In this document: piece after piece, positions 10,301 through 22,493 of the stretch | How positions within the stretch are numbered: position 1 is the first letter of the stretch | Layout of the letters: every line of letters starts with the position of its first letter | Assembly (NCBI GenBank): GCA_010356995.1 | Contig: ML996692.1 | Location: 1,127,933-1,191,932, forward strand | Origin: Trichodelitschia bisporula | Lineage: Eukaryota; Ascomycota; Dothideomycetes; Phaeotrichales; Phaeotrichaceae | DNA length: 64,000 nucleotides | Direction: 5' to 3' | The notes under the pieces: generated by a model | Seen by the model: the letters and a program-made list of their open reading frames with translations, nothing else | Databases searched by the model: none | Told to the model about the DNA's origin: nothing | Made by a program: the position numbers and the translations under genes

Positions 10301-13095
10301 AGTTCTCGATGCTCGATGGTCGAGGCATCATGTCTCCGCTGCTATTCTCAGCAGTGATGATGTTGATGCTGGCGATGTAAGGAGATAGGTTCACGATGCT
10401 CGCTAGCCTAGGCGGAGGCACTATCGATTCCCGTTGTCGATCACTAAGCCCGGAGCATTTTCTCCCCACTAACGACTACGGGTAACCTCGACGCCAACGC
10501 AACAACAACGAGAACGGCCTGCAGTCAGGCACAACTCGCCCATCCAGCCGCCATGTCTTGCGCCGCAAACCCCGCCGTCACATCCCGCCCGCCTTCTAGC
10601 ACCGCAGTTCGTCCACCGCTCGCCCATCGGCCGCAGCGAACCAGGGCCGGCTACACGGCCTGCGTTTCCCCTATCCTATTTCCGTGACGAATAGCTTGTA
10701 CCCGGCCCCGGTCCGGGCCAGCCCTTCTCTTCACGGCATATCGGCTGCGCAAACAACAGTGACATACCGTATCCCGCAGCGCCGACGGAGTACTCCGGTC
10801 CACGGACCCATGGATTCATGGCATCTTGGCGATGCGCCTTCCACCACCGCGCTCAGGCCCCAACGTCACCCGCCGCCAAACCCTTCAAACAGCCAGCACA
10901 TCCCATCGAGGCGGGGGTGAACGGGGGGTGGTTAGACGCGCCATAGGCGTGCGCCACAAATTGGTTGTTCAACCATTCGCTTAGGGGTTAAAAATTACGG
11001 GCGTGGAAAGAAGACTTTCGCTATTCCACGCCCTCTCGTTCGCCGGCACACCGCGACGCCTCTCGAAAAATGCGATTTGAGATTCCTTTGTTCCTGGCGG
11101 GCGCCATGACGGCCGCGGGGCCCAGGCCGTTTGTAGGGCTCCAACGTGCCCGCCGCCGCTCGTTGGTTGCCCGTTATATTGGAGGCTGAGAGAGGGGGGG
11201 TATTTACACGGAGGCGTGAGTTTGTGATATTGGTTTTATTTTTTGGCGGCGCGGCTCCAGGTCGACCTGCTTCTGCGCGCGATGCAGACCTCGTGGTCAT
11301 GGTGCAAGTGATGGAGGTTCCAGACCTCGATGCAGGCCCATGCTCAGCCCTGGCGTTTGAAGAAGCGGATATTTTAGCGCGTTGCTTTTCGGCACTTTGG
11401 AGGACCCGGTACATACCCGTGCCCATGTTCGGCACGTTGAGGGAGGTAGATGTGATATTGTGGGGCCCGCCTGCGGAGCCGCTATGCACGCCCCCTTATC
11501 TATCGCTTCGATTCAGCCTTAAGGTAGGGTGAAGTCTCGGAGTCGCCGAAGTGTGGGGGGTGTCGTGAAGAAGTGGTCTGATGTTCGATGGTGAAGAAGA
11601 ACTGGCGGTGATGAAGCGAGGTATGTACCATTTCAAGTGGACGCGGTTGTTGTTCAACCTGCAGAATGCCGTTAAGGCTCCCATGACCGGCAAGCTCCTC
11701 CCGCGCAAGCGGGTCCTCGTCTCGATTACTCAATCCTCAAGCACCATTAACGCGTTTCCAGCATCGATCGAAGCCCGCTTCACACCCATCCGGCCATCAG
11801 CCCTCACACACACGGGCTGCTCAAGGGCCCTCCGCACCGCATCCAACTCCCCGCCCGCCTAGCCCACTAATCCAGACGCTACTCCTCAATATCAGAATCA
11901 ATATCCAATTATCCAAACCCCCGGCCCAAATCCCCCCATCCCATCCTCCAGCCAGCCCACCATTCCTCCACCATCCCTAACCGCGCCTCGTACACATCAA
12001 ACTGGCGGCAAACCGCACCCGGAACTCCGCAGCAGCCGCGACGTTGCGCATTGCTCCGCAGCACACGCAGGGGCACGCACGCGGTGCCCAGAGGAAGGAT
12101 TACCCGGGCCCCTCGCGCGCGGATAGGGAGTTGCAGTAGAACGCGTACGTTCAGCCCTGCCAGCCAGCCTTGCTTCAGCCATGCAGCGCAACGATTGATG
12201 ATCGTTTTGAGGAGCCTTACGGTAGGGCGGAGTGGCATTAGACCGCATACCGTGAAGCGGTTGTAATCTAGACTAAAGTCGCTATCCCCTGATCTCGAAT
12301 GCGCGCGGATTAGGAGACGAGGACGGGCGCACGCCGGTTGATTGCCGCCGCCCCTTTTTGAGTGCCGTACTGCCGACGTGGTCAGCATCGGTGATCACGA
12401 TGCAGTGCGGCAGATGGGTAGGCTTCGGTAACGCTGTGCGAGCAGCGGGGACATATGCGCCGACAGTGTAGTGGGGGGCGTAAGGCGCGGAGGTGGCCGG
12501 CCATTGCGATGATGGTAAGGTTAGGAGTGTCTGGCGTCACGTCGACTCTTACGGCCTCTGGCATATCTTCGGATAAGCGGGCGTGGATCCGGCTGCTCTA
12601 GTTGCTTTAATGAGGGTGTCGCGATGGCCAATCGCCGTCTGAGATGCCTTTTCGTGATTTCCACTTTGGGTAGGAGATGCGTCGCGGGCACTAGAACTAG
12701 GTTGGATCGATGATGGTGTCTTCCAGTCTGCGGGCTTTGTGTAGTGACTGTTGGACAGCAAACAAGTGCTCGCCTGGCTGAAGTCTTCGTAATGAGTGAC
12801 TTCAGGTCGGACTTAGCGGGCTTCACGACTCTGATAGTGACTAAGTTTCAGCGACTGGCAGGGCTTCGCGCAAACTATCGCCCAATCTTCAGCTTTCGAA
12901 TGATTACATTCGACCTATCCAACATCTTTCCCTCCATTGAAGATTTTGCGAGAGAGAATCCTGCTCGTTTAACATGTGTTCTTGTATGTAGACAGAGAGA
13001 AGGAGCATCCATACCCTTGGAAGGCGCATACCTAACTAGGGAGTAGCAGAAGGAGGAACTGGAAGGAACACGGGAGGATGTGATCGACCTGTCGC
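4325..13095. other. Long gene-poor region upstream of flbD
   Basis: In about 8.8 kb I see no gene I can support. Many frames are open on both strands simultaneously (for example 7245-7631 or 9546-10469) with Pro/Ser/Arg/His-biased translations and no recognisable domain. The region contains a GA tract (5191-5216), a GGT tract (5261-5287), a G-rich run around 10030-10140, and seven copies of the TACCGTA/TACGGTA heptamer between 5183 and 12224. It may hold a long flbD promoter or leader, noncoding RNA, or decayed sequence. The sequence alone does not decide between these. Confidence 0.5.
5191..5287. repeat. Simple-sequence tracts (GA)n and (GGT)n
   Basis: A GA-rich microsatellite (5191-5216) and a GGT/TGG triplet run (5261-5287) lie within 100 bp of each other. 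TACCGTA (5183) and TACGGTA (5296) copies flank the pair in opposite orientation. Confidence 0.75.
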
Positions 13096-14054
13096 TCACC
13101 TTTCTCTTCTGTTCTCCGTCATTTTATCATGCTTTAACGCCGCACTCGTTGCCATTGTAAGTGCCTTGAGCCATGCTCCCATTCTGTCTCCCTCAGTTTG
13201 AAGTGTTGACTGTGGAAGTGACTGCCGATCATAGCTGAAAGGAAGCCACCTTTGGTAACAGTGCTCGTACTCTGATGTACAGAGCTGACCATGCAGCATT
13301 CATCAGTGAGTATCATTGACAGTCAAGGCACGAAGCTTACCGCAAAGTAGACGAACCTGAGCTCGTCCATCTCCACTTCCCTTCTTTCCACCCCTTGGCT
13401 GCTTGCCAGGAAGCACCTTTGGAGCTCGGCCATAAACCCCTCTCGTTCCTGCTCGGTGGCAATTGGTCGTCTGGTCCATGAGAGCCATCGTGGCATGCCG
13501 CTCTGGGACTCTTTCAAGACGTGGAGTAGGCGGCTCCGATATTCAGCACCAGGCTGCGAGAGCATGGCCATCCTTCCCTCCTCGCTATCTCTATTGCCGT
13601 AGAGGTTATGCTATCAGTCTCTCTGGAGATCAGCGGATAAAACGAAGGCGCTGAGGGGAGAGACGTGTTGTACTCTGGTATTGTGTACCCTTTCCGCTTC
13701 AATCCCCATGCGCACCGCAAATGAATGGACGCCTGGGCATTTGCCTCGCCTGGAGGCAGACGGTACAATGCAAAGCCATACTGGAAATAATGATTGCGGG
13801 CCCATGGGTCCCAGGAGTGCGATGTCTCCTCAGTGAGTTGATTACTGAACGCTCAATCTCTTGCGTCCAACCCTAAGTATTGGACAGGCGCGAGTTGGCT
13901 ACCTGGGACGAGTGTGCAAGGAGGCTCCTTGATATCCACGTTCAGCGCTCAGGCGCCAGCAAGTCGAAGGAGATCTCAAGAGCCGACTCAAATCACTACC
14001 CAGCCCCTCCCTCAGCAAGCAGCCCCGCTCTTGCAAGAGTACAAGATAAAGCGC
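13096..14054 (-). CDS. Spliced gene of unknown function, 5' end unresolved
   Basis: Four segments on the minus strand join in frame through acceptable splice sites: 13903-14054 (least certain), 13674-13844, 13341-13590 and 13096-13284. The introns are 13845-13902, 13591-13673 and 13285-13340. The last one has GTAAGC...CAG with phase 0 on both sides. The resulting protein has ordinary amino-acid composition, with stretches such as WDPWARNHYFQYGFALYRLP, MPRWLSW and LCTSEYEHCYQRWLPFSY, unlike the low-complexity translations around it. It ends KMTENRRER then a stop. I find no ATG in the last three segments, and a start in or before 13903-14054 is not clear. I recognise no family. It could be a lineage-specific gene or a partly decayed one. 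Confidence 0.45.
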
Positions 14055-15580
14055 CTATCCCGGTCCTACCAGCCATAGATCGGGTGAAAGAAAGCCGCCG
14101 GCATCTGCATCCTACGGAAAGACAGCGCATCAAATCTTAGCTGCCGGATCGGGGTCGCACATAGTCTGCAGCATCTGCGCTGCACAGCAGCGCATCTGCG
14201 CAAATTCCGATGCCATAGGGCAGGATTTCCACCTGTCGTATCTGCCGGGTCGCCGGCGGGTGAGCCGTGATGAGTTGCGGCGAGGCTGCAGGTTGGGGAA
14301 GTGGAGAAGGACGGAAGTAGGTCACTGCATGACGGCTAATACAGATCCCCCGCGGTGCAGATGATCTGGTTTCGAAGGCTCCCTGGGCCCCGAGAGCTGG
14401 CTTTTCTTTCCCACTTGCAGGGCCCGTTGCAGTCCTCACAAGATCTGCTCCGTGCTGGCGGTAGTGGCGGTTTTCGTGATTTCCTGTTCTAGAGCGGCAT
14501 GCATAATCGTGGCATGGGTGAAGGCCGGGATCGAGAAAAGAGCAGTTGCTCGACTACGCTTCAGACCAATTGAGTATTTGGGTGAAGACTGGGAACAACA
14601 CTGTATTAGACAGAAACCTTTGCTTGTACCAGAGTAGTTGTTACCGACGGGCTAATCGACGAGTGAAGTTGGGACGATATCGAGTGATCATGTAATCGGC
14701 TCCACGACGACGCGCAAGGCTTGAACGCTGGACCAATCATTTTGCTCGCAACACCAATGTCGCGATCTCAAGTCGATCACACTCATTTCTCAACGCAAAT
14801 TCTAGCCCACCATTTAAGCTGATTTGCCGATTAATGCATCTCGTGAACCTCATTGAGCACTGGAATTTCCCCTGGAACTGAAGCACCGAGCACTTTCTCT
14901 TCAATACTGCAAATTGAGCTATTACATGTACACCACTGTCTTTCCAAACGTAGGCTTCTCATTCTCAGACGAGCGCTGCTCGCTTCTAGACTTGAAGCTT
15001 CAGGACCCTCGAGAGGCAAAGTTTCTTTCACCAAGGGAAGGGCGGCCTCCGGAGTGTCGGCTTCTTCATGATTTTTTTGAACGATTTTTGATGAAGGAAG
15101 GCGGCCGGAACTTGAAGAAATAGACGTGATGCGAAAATTTTCTTTCCCCTTCTTTCCCCTCACACTTGCTTCCTTTCTGACTTCTATTCGTTTTCGTCTC
15201 ATTTACGGATGTACAGTCTCCCGCATATCTGGCAAAGCGACCGTCCCGCCCGGCATTTTCGTCAGCGGCCAGTAGTTGATCAATAAACCGATCGTTGAAC
15301 ACACCTCGCCGTTTCTGACCCATCAACGTCAACCTTCCCATATCTACTACGGCTCCCAGTGAGTTTCAGCGGGCGTCATTTCGCAGTGCTCTTCAACATG
15401 AGGGAACCAGGATAAAGCGTCCTAGAAAGAAGGATGGCACTTTGCGGGTAGTGCCAAGCATCCATCCCTATCAGCGCTGCGACGGGTTTAGGGTGTCATT
15501 GATTGAAGAACACAAGTTGCCGAAGTAGCAGCTAACTTTGAATTCCACGGCCCCAAACCATGATTCCATCACATATCCGT
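14055..15580. other. Intergenic, nothing clearly supported
   Basis: Two minus-strand open frames overlap here (14831-15202 and 15066-15341). The upstream one begins like a plausible protein (MGRLTLMGQKRRG...) and the downstream one is Ser/Glu-rich, but no splice joins them convincingly. They may be the remnant of a gene. The right end must include the rhodanese 3' UTR. Confidence 0.4.
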
Positions 15581-16188
15581 CTATATCGACGGTGGTGCAC
15601 CCTGCTCCTCTCTGGGATTTCCACTATCCTCGCCCCCATTCTTCACCCAGTCAACCCAACTCCCGCGATACTCCCCGACATTCTTGTATCCATTTTGGCG
15701 TGCTAACTGCGCCGCGGCACTGCTCCGTACGCCCGCCTTGCAGTAGAAGACAACCTCCTTGTTCGGTGGGGGCTTAGCGAAGCCGAGCCGGTCCTCGAAT
15801 TCCTCCGGGGACAGGAAGAGAGCGTCCGGCTGTGACTGGATCGGCATGTTCAGGGCCGTGGGGATGTAGCCGGCAGCGTATTCGGCGGGTTCGCGAACGT
15901 CTAACGGGTTAGCTTGGGCGGTAGGATGGGTTTGGGGAAATGGGGGGACGTACCGATCAGTACCCGGTCGCTGTTTGGCTCTTCCACTAGCTCCCGGATG
16001 GCCTGGAAGTCATAACGCTTAAACTCAGGACCACTGGGAGCGGAGTGCCACCGCTGTTGGGGGCGAGTAGACGCGGGGAGGGTGAACGCGGGGCGGAGGA
16101 GGTGCGTGCGGCTGGGGGTGGGGTGGGGTCGGAGGGAGGGGATTGAGGTTGCGAGGACGCGTCTGGACAGGGTGCGGGGGAGCGCCAT
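15581..16188 (-). CDS. Mitochondrial-type single-domain rhodanese (sulfurtransferase)
   Basis: Two exons, 15954-16188 and 15581-15900, are separated by a 53-bp intron (GTACGT...TTAG, with CTAAC just before the acceptor). They encode 184 residues. Splicing restores the rhodanese signature VLIDVREPAEYAAGYIP, which the unspliced frame breaks. The active-site loop is CKAGVRS, with catalytic Cys132 after VVFYC. The N terminus (MALPRTLSRRVLATS, Arg/Ser-rich with no acidic residues for about 45 positions) looks like a mitochondrial targeting sequence. Rhodaneses move sulfane sulfur from donors such as thiosulfate to thiophilic acceptors. The physiological acceptor cannot be read from sequence. Fungal single-domain forms of this layout are usually annotated as mitochondrial rhodanese-domain proteins. 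The gene is divergent from the HPM1-like gene, with about 370 bp between the start codons. Confidence 0.85.
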
Positions 16189-16554
16189 AGTTGTTTACTT
16201 TGATTATCGAAGATATGGAGGATGATTGAAGAGAGGAAGATGGCGAGAAAATCGAAGCGGAATGTAGGCGGGTTCAATGGTGTTTTTTTGCGGCTCTGCG
16301 GTTGCAGATCGGGTGGGGAGCTAAGAGATACGGTCGCGACGTCATGCATACGATAGCATCACGTGGAGGCTTGCATCACCATGAGGCTTTGGGTGAAGGA
16401 TGGTAAGTGGAAGCTTCGGATTCTAGTAGTGATCTGTATGGTGTTTGGTCATTTGAATGTCGATGTCAGCGAGCTCAATCTTCCATCACGTGCGATGCGG
16501 GCCACTTGGTGAGCTGTAAAATCATCCGGACCTAAAATTCTCTACATCAAAGCC

Positions 16555-17771
16555 ATGGCTCAGCCTTTCAGCTTTGGCTTCAGCGGGGATGACATAGAAG
16601 TCGGCGATAATGATCAGTCCATCCAAAATGCAGCAGCGTCCCCGGGGCCCGCTGAGAGCGGTCCGGCACCTGCAAAAGCAGAGCAGCTGAAACTGGAAGA
16701 CATGGTGGGTAACGCGGGGCTCAAATGATGCTTCTGTTTCGTTCCTGGATTTAGCAGATGGTGTGGAGTTCTGGTGGATATCTCGGAATAGTGACTGACG
16801 GACGTCTAGCTATCGACCTTGCCATCTAAAATCGCATATCAAATCACCGAAATCGAGTCTCCAAAGGGGAAGAAGCTTAAAATCCCACGGCGAGAACTCT
16901 TCGACATCCGCATGCAACTCATGGCCGACGATAACTTCGAGTCCGAAGTGTCTAATGGATTAGGCGACTCAGACATCCGGACGAACGTTTACGAGGGCGG
17001 CTTCAAGAGCTGGGAGTGCTCTTTTGATCTGGCGAAGCTGCTCCTGGATCGCGGGCCTCGGAAGGATCTTGATGACCTCTGCAGAGTGGACCATGTCGTC
17101 GAGGTACGGCCCCCAAGAAGTGTGCGCTCAAACTAACGGCCCAGCTCGGATGCGGCACCGCCGTTCCCACGCTGGTGCTCTTCCACTACGCCCTGACCGA
17201 ATCGCTCCCCATCTACTTCACGTTGACAGACTATAACGCCAGCGTACTGCGTCTCGTCACGCTCCCCAACTTGCTGCTCACTTGGGCTTCGACGCTACCT
17301 GCTACTGCGAGCCCCTTCTCAGCGGACGACCCAAATCCCCTACTATCTGAAGAGCAGGGGGACCTCAACGTCACGCCCGAGCTCAAAGCTGCCTTCGTAT
17401 CGGCGCTCACTGGCCAGGGCCTCACGCTGAGCTTCGTGGCCGGCTCGTGGAGCCCGGCCAAGCCGTTCCTCTCGCTCATCCCCACGTCGCCGGAGATGAA
17501 CATTCTCGTACTAGCGTCAGAGACCATCTACTCGCCCGAAGCGCTGTCATCATTTGCGGAGGCGCTGATTGGAATTCTGAAGCAGGTGCGCATGGCAAAG
17601 GCAATGATCGCGGCTAAGCGGGTGTACTTCGGAGTGGGGGGCAGTGTAGATGCATTCAAAGTAGAGTGTCGGGAGCGCAAGGCCGTGGGGTACGAGATTG
17701 AGAACCATAACGTAGATCTAGGCGAAAGCGGTGGGGTACGGCGGTGTTTGCTGGAAGTACAGATGTTTTAG
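16555..17771 (+). CDS. hpm1: Protein-histidine N-methyltransferase, HPM1/METTL18-like
   Basis: Three exons, 16555-16704, 16810-17103 and 17145-17771 (introns of 105 and 41 bp, both phase 0), give 356 residues. Joining exons 2 and 3 produces the class I SAM-binding motif VELGCGTAVPTL (Gly150, Gly152) followed by LTDYN, the acidic/Asn motif typical of the Hpm1/METTL18 family. LSTLPSKIAY and the VYEGGFKSWECSFDLAKLL segment before the motif also fit. In yeast Hpm1 methylates a histidine of ribosomal protein Rpl3 (uL3) and affects 60S assembly and translation. That role is transferred here from the family. The second intron is only 41 bp, near the lower limit for spliceosomal introns in fungi. The next plus-strand gene, UPF2, starts about 510 bp downstream. 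Confidence 0.88.
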
Positions 17772-18285
17772 ATGTCCTTTTCATAAGACTGGTAGAAAAT
17801 GGACGAGATATCACATTTCGTAGTGTTGTAGTGTAGGCAGTGACGACAAACGACATGCCGCGACAAATGAAAGGTGACGCGTTGTGGCTGATGCGCAGGT
17901 AGTCTTGGCTTTGCATTTGCTACCGAAATCGATAAGCCACCAGCCACTCACGGACGAGAGACATCCATCGATGAACAACCCAAGAGAAGCAGAAGTAGAG
18001 TGCTGAGTTGCTTCATTCACCACGATACCTACCTTCCACTTATGTCAAGCAGTCGAAGTTCCTGCGCTCCACTCGAGCACATCAACTCTTCGCTATTCGC
18101 CGTCCCCGGGAAGTCACTGCCTCCGCATCACCGCGACCTTTGACACAAGTCCCCTCTTCGGTTCCGCTCTCTTCTCCCCCCCTCCGAAGGAGATGCGCCT
18201 AACTGTCGCCCCTCCAACTCAATACATTCATATGTGCGATCCGTGACCTCTGCTCTCTTTTCTACTCGATCATCAGATCGCCGCA

Positions 18286-21200
18286 ATGGAGCGGCAAAGA
18301 AAGCGTAGTCCACCCCACTACTGACGTTGCCCCTCGTTGCTAACGTGCCGTAGGCGAATTGCGCGACCTCAACTCTCGAGCTTGGGCTGGTGACACAGGT
18401 CCTTCTCCCCAATGCGGCTTCTTAGCCTCCGTATTAACGCTGCCAGACGTCTTCCCTATCCAAGCTTCGCTCGATTCCAATCTCAAGAAAAACACTGCCT
18501 TCATCAAACGCCTGCGCACTTCTATCAACCAGCCTGGCCTCAATACTTTCATCCAGGAGACGCGTTCCCTGTCGCTCCGTAAATATGTCTCGGAGATCGT
18601 TAGTGCCTGCTACGAAGGTCTCTGCAAGCTCAAGGCTCCGGCCGATATCGCTGCCGGCGTCGAGATCGTCAGCGCCCTGCATCAGCGCTTCGGACCGGCC
18701 GAATTCACGGGCAACCTGCACTGGTTCATTGGCCGCGGGCTCAGCACACCGGAGAGGTCACACTTGAAGGCGCTGACGCAGGATGTGCGTGAGCGTGAAG
18801 AGAAGGAGCGCCTTACGCGCCAGCGGATACTGTTGCGGGTGGCGACGGAGCTGTGGCTCGTGGATGTGCTGCGTACCTTTGGGGATGCGACGCGGCCGGA
18901 GGAGGCGGGCAAAGTAAAGGACGGCTCCAAGCTCGTAGACTTGTCGGCAAAGGCCAAGGTAGCGGCCGCTCGTGTGGACAACTTTGAGCCATTTCCACTC
19001 GAGGTGCTGAAGGATCTGCTAGGCCACGACAGGGAACATGTCAACCTGCCTCTTGTCGTCATATTCGTCAAGACATTTGCTTGGGACATCCTGGGAGTCA
19101 AGTATGCCTCCGAAGGCCGCAAGGCAGCCGAAGACACCAGTGTCGACGTGCAGAACAAGGCAGAGGAACCGACTACGGACGAGGAAAGCCCTAACGACCC
19201 ACCCTTTACAAACCCCGAGTTGCGCCAGCTTTTCAAGAACGTCCTCCTGCGCTACTTTGAGGACGCCAAGACCCATCTCGTCCGCGACCAGAAGCAGCTC
19301 GTCACCCAAAGCCGTCGCAATGCTGAGGCCTACGTCCGGTCCGGCGAGGTGTTCGAAGACCGCCAGGCCAATTACGAAAGGCAAGTCAAGGCTCAGGAGC
19401 GGCTGATGGCGAACGCGCAGGTTCTGGCCGACGTGCTCGGGGCCGAGATGCCGGATCTTAAGGAGAAGGATACGTCGGCGAGTATCGGTGATGGTACTAT
19501 CGGCATTGTCAAGGCGGGGGACTACCTACGTGGGCAGGGCGAAGGCCCAGGGATTTGGGAGGATGAAGATGAGCGCCGCTTCTATGAGAATCTTGTTGAA
19601 CTTAAGGACCGAGTTCCCGGCATCCTGCTCGAAGAGACTAAGAAGAAAAAGGCCGATGACGACCAAGTCGGCAAGAAAGCAGTGAAGCCGACCGGCGAGG
19701 AAGTCGAGAAGCAGGCCGAAGCGAAGGAGGCCGACGAGTTGTCCACTGCCATCCAGAACAAGTCCGTCGGAGCGCAGGTCAACGCGCTGCTGGCCCGTCT
19801 GCCCGAGCTGACCAGCAAGGAGGCGGTGGATGAGGTAGCGATCGACTTTTGCTTTCTCAACTCCAAAGCCTCTCGCAACAGGCTGATCAAGGCTGTTGAG
19901 GAAGTACCCAAGGGCCGCTCTGACCTGCTGCCGCTATACTCGCGCCTTGTCGCTACGCTCGGCAAGCATATGCCGGACATTTCCCAGGGGCTCGTCTCGT
20001 ACCTCGACGACGAGTTCCGGAGCTTGCAGCGCCGCAAGACCAAAGACTTTTTAGGCCAAGTGCGCACGCAGAATATCCGTTACCTCGCCGAGCTGACCAA
20101 GTTTGGCGTTGTCCCCGAGCACGTCATTTTCCACTGCCTCAAGGTCAGCCTGGACGACTTTTCACGCATGAATATCGAGATTATCTCCAATCTGCTGGAG
20201 AACTGCGGCCGGTACCTCCTCCGGAATCCCGAGACTTCGCCCCGCATGGCATCGTTTCTGGAGACATTGCAGCGGAAGAAGTCAGCTCAGCATCTCGGTC
20301 AGCAGGAGCGTATGCTGGTGGAGAACGCCATCTACTACGTCAATCCGCCAGAGCGCGGTGCCATTGAGCAGAAAGAGCGGACTCCAATTGACATGTTCGT
20401 CCGGAAGATGATCTATGTCGACCTGAACAGGCGCTCCATGGAGAAGATCTGCAAGCAGATTCGGAAGCTCCATTGGGAAGAACCAGAGGTAACGTGCTCT
20501 TTTTCTTGTCCAACTCCATTAACATCTCAGGTTGTCAATATTCTGCAAAAAATCTTCACCAAGCCGCACAAGATCAAGTATATCAACATCCATCTGCTGG
20601 CCGCCAGTCTGGAGTGTCTCAAGCGGCACCATCAGGATTTTGTGTGTACGATCATTGACGATATTCTGGAGCTGATCACATTTGGCTTGGAGCTCAACGA
20701 TTTCAAGTATAACCAGCGGCGCATCGCCGAGGTGAAGTATCTGGCAGAGCTATACGTTTACAAGCTCATTGACTCGCCCATTGTCTTCGATACGCTTTAC
20801 AGGATCTGTACGTACGGGCATGAGAACGGTGTACCGAAGCCTGCGACGACATGCCCGCTTGATCTCCCCGATGATTACTTCCGCATCCGCCTGGTCTGCA
20901 CTATCCTCGAAACGTGCGGCGAGTTCTACAACAAGGGGACCTCGAAGAAGAAGCTTGATTTCTTCCTGACTTTCTTCCAGTACTACATTCAGACGAAGGA
21001 ACCACTGCCCATGGACATTGATTTTCTTGTCCAGGATACGTTCCTTGGGCTGCGGCCACAGTGGAAACTTCTCAACACATTTGAAGAAGCAAACAAGGCC
21101 TTTGCCGACGCCGTCAAGCAAAACTACCAGGCGCAGGCTCTCGAAAAGTCGCATGAGGCGCACGAGACTGAGGATTCGGCTTCGGACGATGGTGCGGACG

Positions 21201-21981
21201 ACGAAGACGGCCCTCCACGCGAGCGGACCGAGCAGTCGTCGGGCGAAGAGACCGAAGTAATTCCCTTCCCCTTCATGTGCGTTCTCGCACTGACCAAGAA
21301 GGATGTCGAGGACGAGGCGCAGGACGCGCACTCGTCTGAAGACGAGCAGATCGTGGTCACACGGCAGGAGAACGAACGCGACCCAGAGGCTGACGCCGAC
21401 TTTGACCGCGAGCTGGCGAAGTTGATGGCGGACAGCCTGGACTCGCGCAAGTTCGAGCGTAAGCCTATGTTCGACGTGCCGCTGCCCATGCGCCGCTCGC
21501 AGAAGGAGAGCAGCTCCGAGGAGCCACAGGCTCCTGCTGAAGCGCCCAATTTTATCAAGTTCTCGCTGCTGAGCAAGCGCGGTAACAAGCAGCAGGTGAG
21601 TATTAGCATAGTTGACTCATAACACTCGCTAACCAACAGACTCGGCAAATCGACCTGCCCGCTGACTCAACCTTCGCGGTCGCCATGCGGACGCAGCAGC
21701 AAGCTGAAAAGGAAGAACAGCAGCGGATCAAGAACCTGGTTCTGAACTACGATCTGCGGGACGAGAACGAAGGACCTGATGGTGAAGCCCACCTTTCCTT
21801 AACCCCCAATCTGAACCCCCTCTCTGCTGCCCCCTCCGGCCGCAAGACGCGTGCTAAGGCTGCCAAAGGCCTCGAGAAGTTACCACAGAATCCCTACACG
21901 CAGCCGCGCCTCGACAAGGCGGGTAACACGCGCAGCAATCAGCGCGCGCGCAAGCTACAGCTCAGCGATGTGGACTGGTGA
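18286..21981 (+). CDS. nmd2: Nonsense-mediated mRNA decay factor UPF2/NMD2
   Basis: UPF2 bridges UPF1 and UPF3 in the cytoplasmic complex that degrades transcripts with premature stops. The start is ATG 18286 (MERQRKR). A 49-bp intron (18305-18353) then gives MERQRKRELRDLNSRAW. MIF4G-type helical repeats follow (NLKKNTAFIKRLRT; YEGLCKLKAPADIAAGVEIV; a second around 19740-20290; a third around 20350-21110), then an acidic region and the conserved UPF1-binding tail (DFDRELAKLMADSLDSRKFE). A 44-bp intron (21596-21639) leads to the last 113 residues ending DVDW. Three more probable introns (18399-18446, 20489-20530, about 21257-21298) are multiples of three without stops, so the frame reads through them: about 1200 residues unspliced, about 1156 spliced. 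A further GTGAGT...CTAG intron at 21978-22032 would change the end to DVDWT with the stop at 22039. Confidence 0.9.
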
Positions 21982-22493
21982 GTTATCTGGGCGTGTGCGG
22001 CCGAACCCGCACGTCTAATCTCTGTTCGCTAGGACTTGATCATGACGACGAGACGTTTCTACAACGCTCATCTCTTGGTAAGGACTCCATCCGCTGTGTT
22101 CAAAGCGTACCCAGCCCCTCTTGCTCCGATGTGTGTAGGGCAGTGCGAGCACGAGCGGGCGTGCTGCCCGAGCTGCTAGCCTGGCTTACCTGCGCGGCAT
22201 GACGACATTTTAGTCTGTGAGGAGCGGCGGGGCGTGGGGTTGATGTGGTGAGGGGTGCGAAGGAGTGAGGAGTACGACGTGGGGTAAAACGTTTTGTGCA
22301 CGGTGCTCTAAGGGATGTGGAAAGCGGAAGACAGTCTTTCATCAGTAACTCCGTCTGTCCTTACCAATGCCATGGCCATTCAGTTATTGCATATAATTCA
22401 CTGTGCACTAACGCCCCTCCAATTCGGGGAGTACAACATACTAACGACAGTCCACGCCATGATGCAAGCAAGCGACAGTTTTGCATCCCACAC

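Noticed and set aside
9546-10469. 307-codon minus frame
   Set aside because: It is Ser/Pro/His/Asn-rich with no recognisable domain and lies in a G-rich simple-sequence region. I do not support it as a gene.
10995-11532. Overlapping frames on both strands (164 codons minus, 128 codons plus)
   Set aside because: They are mutually exclusive, with no splice partners and no family resemblance.
14831-15341. Two overlapping minus frames (MGRLTLMGQKRRG... and a Ser/Glu-rich frame)
   Set aside because: The first part looks protein-like but no intron joins the two frames. It may be a gene remnant, too weak to annotate.
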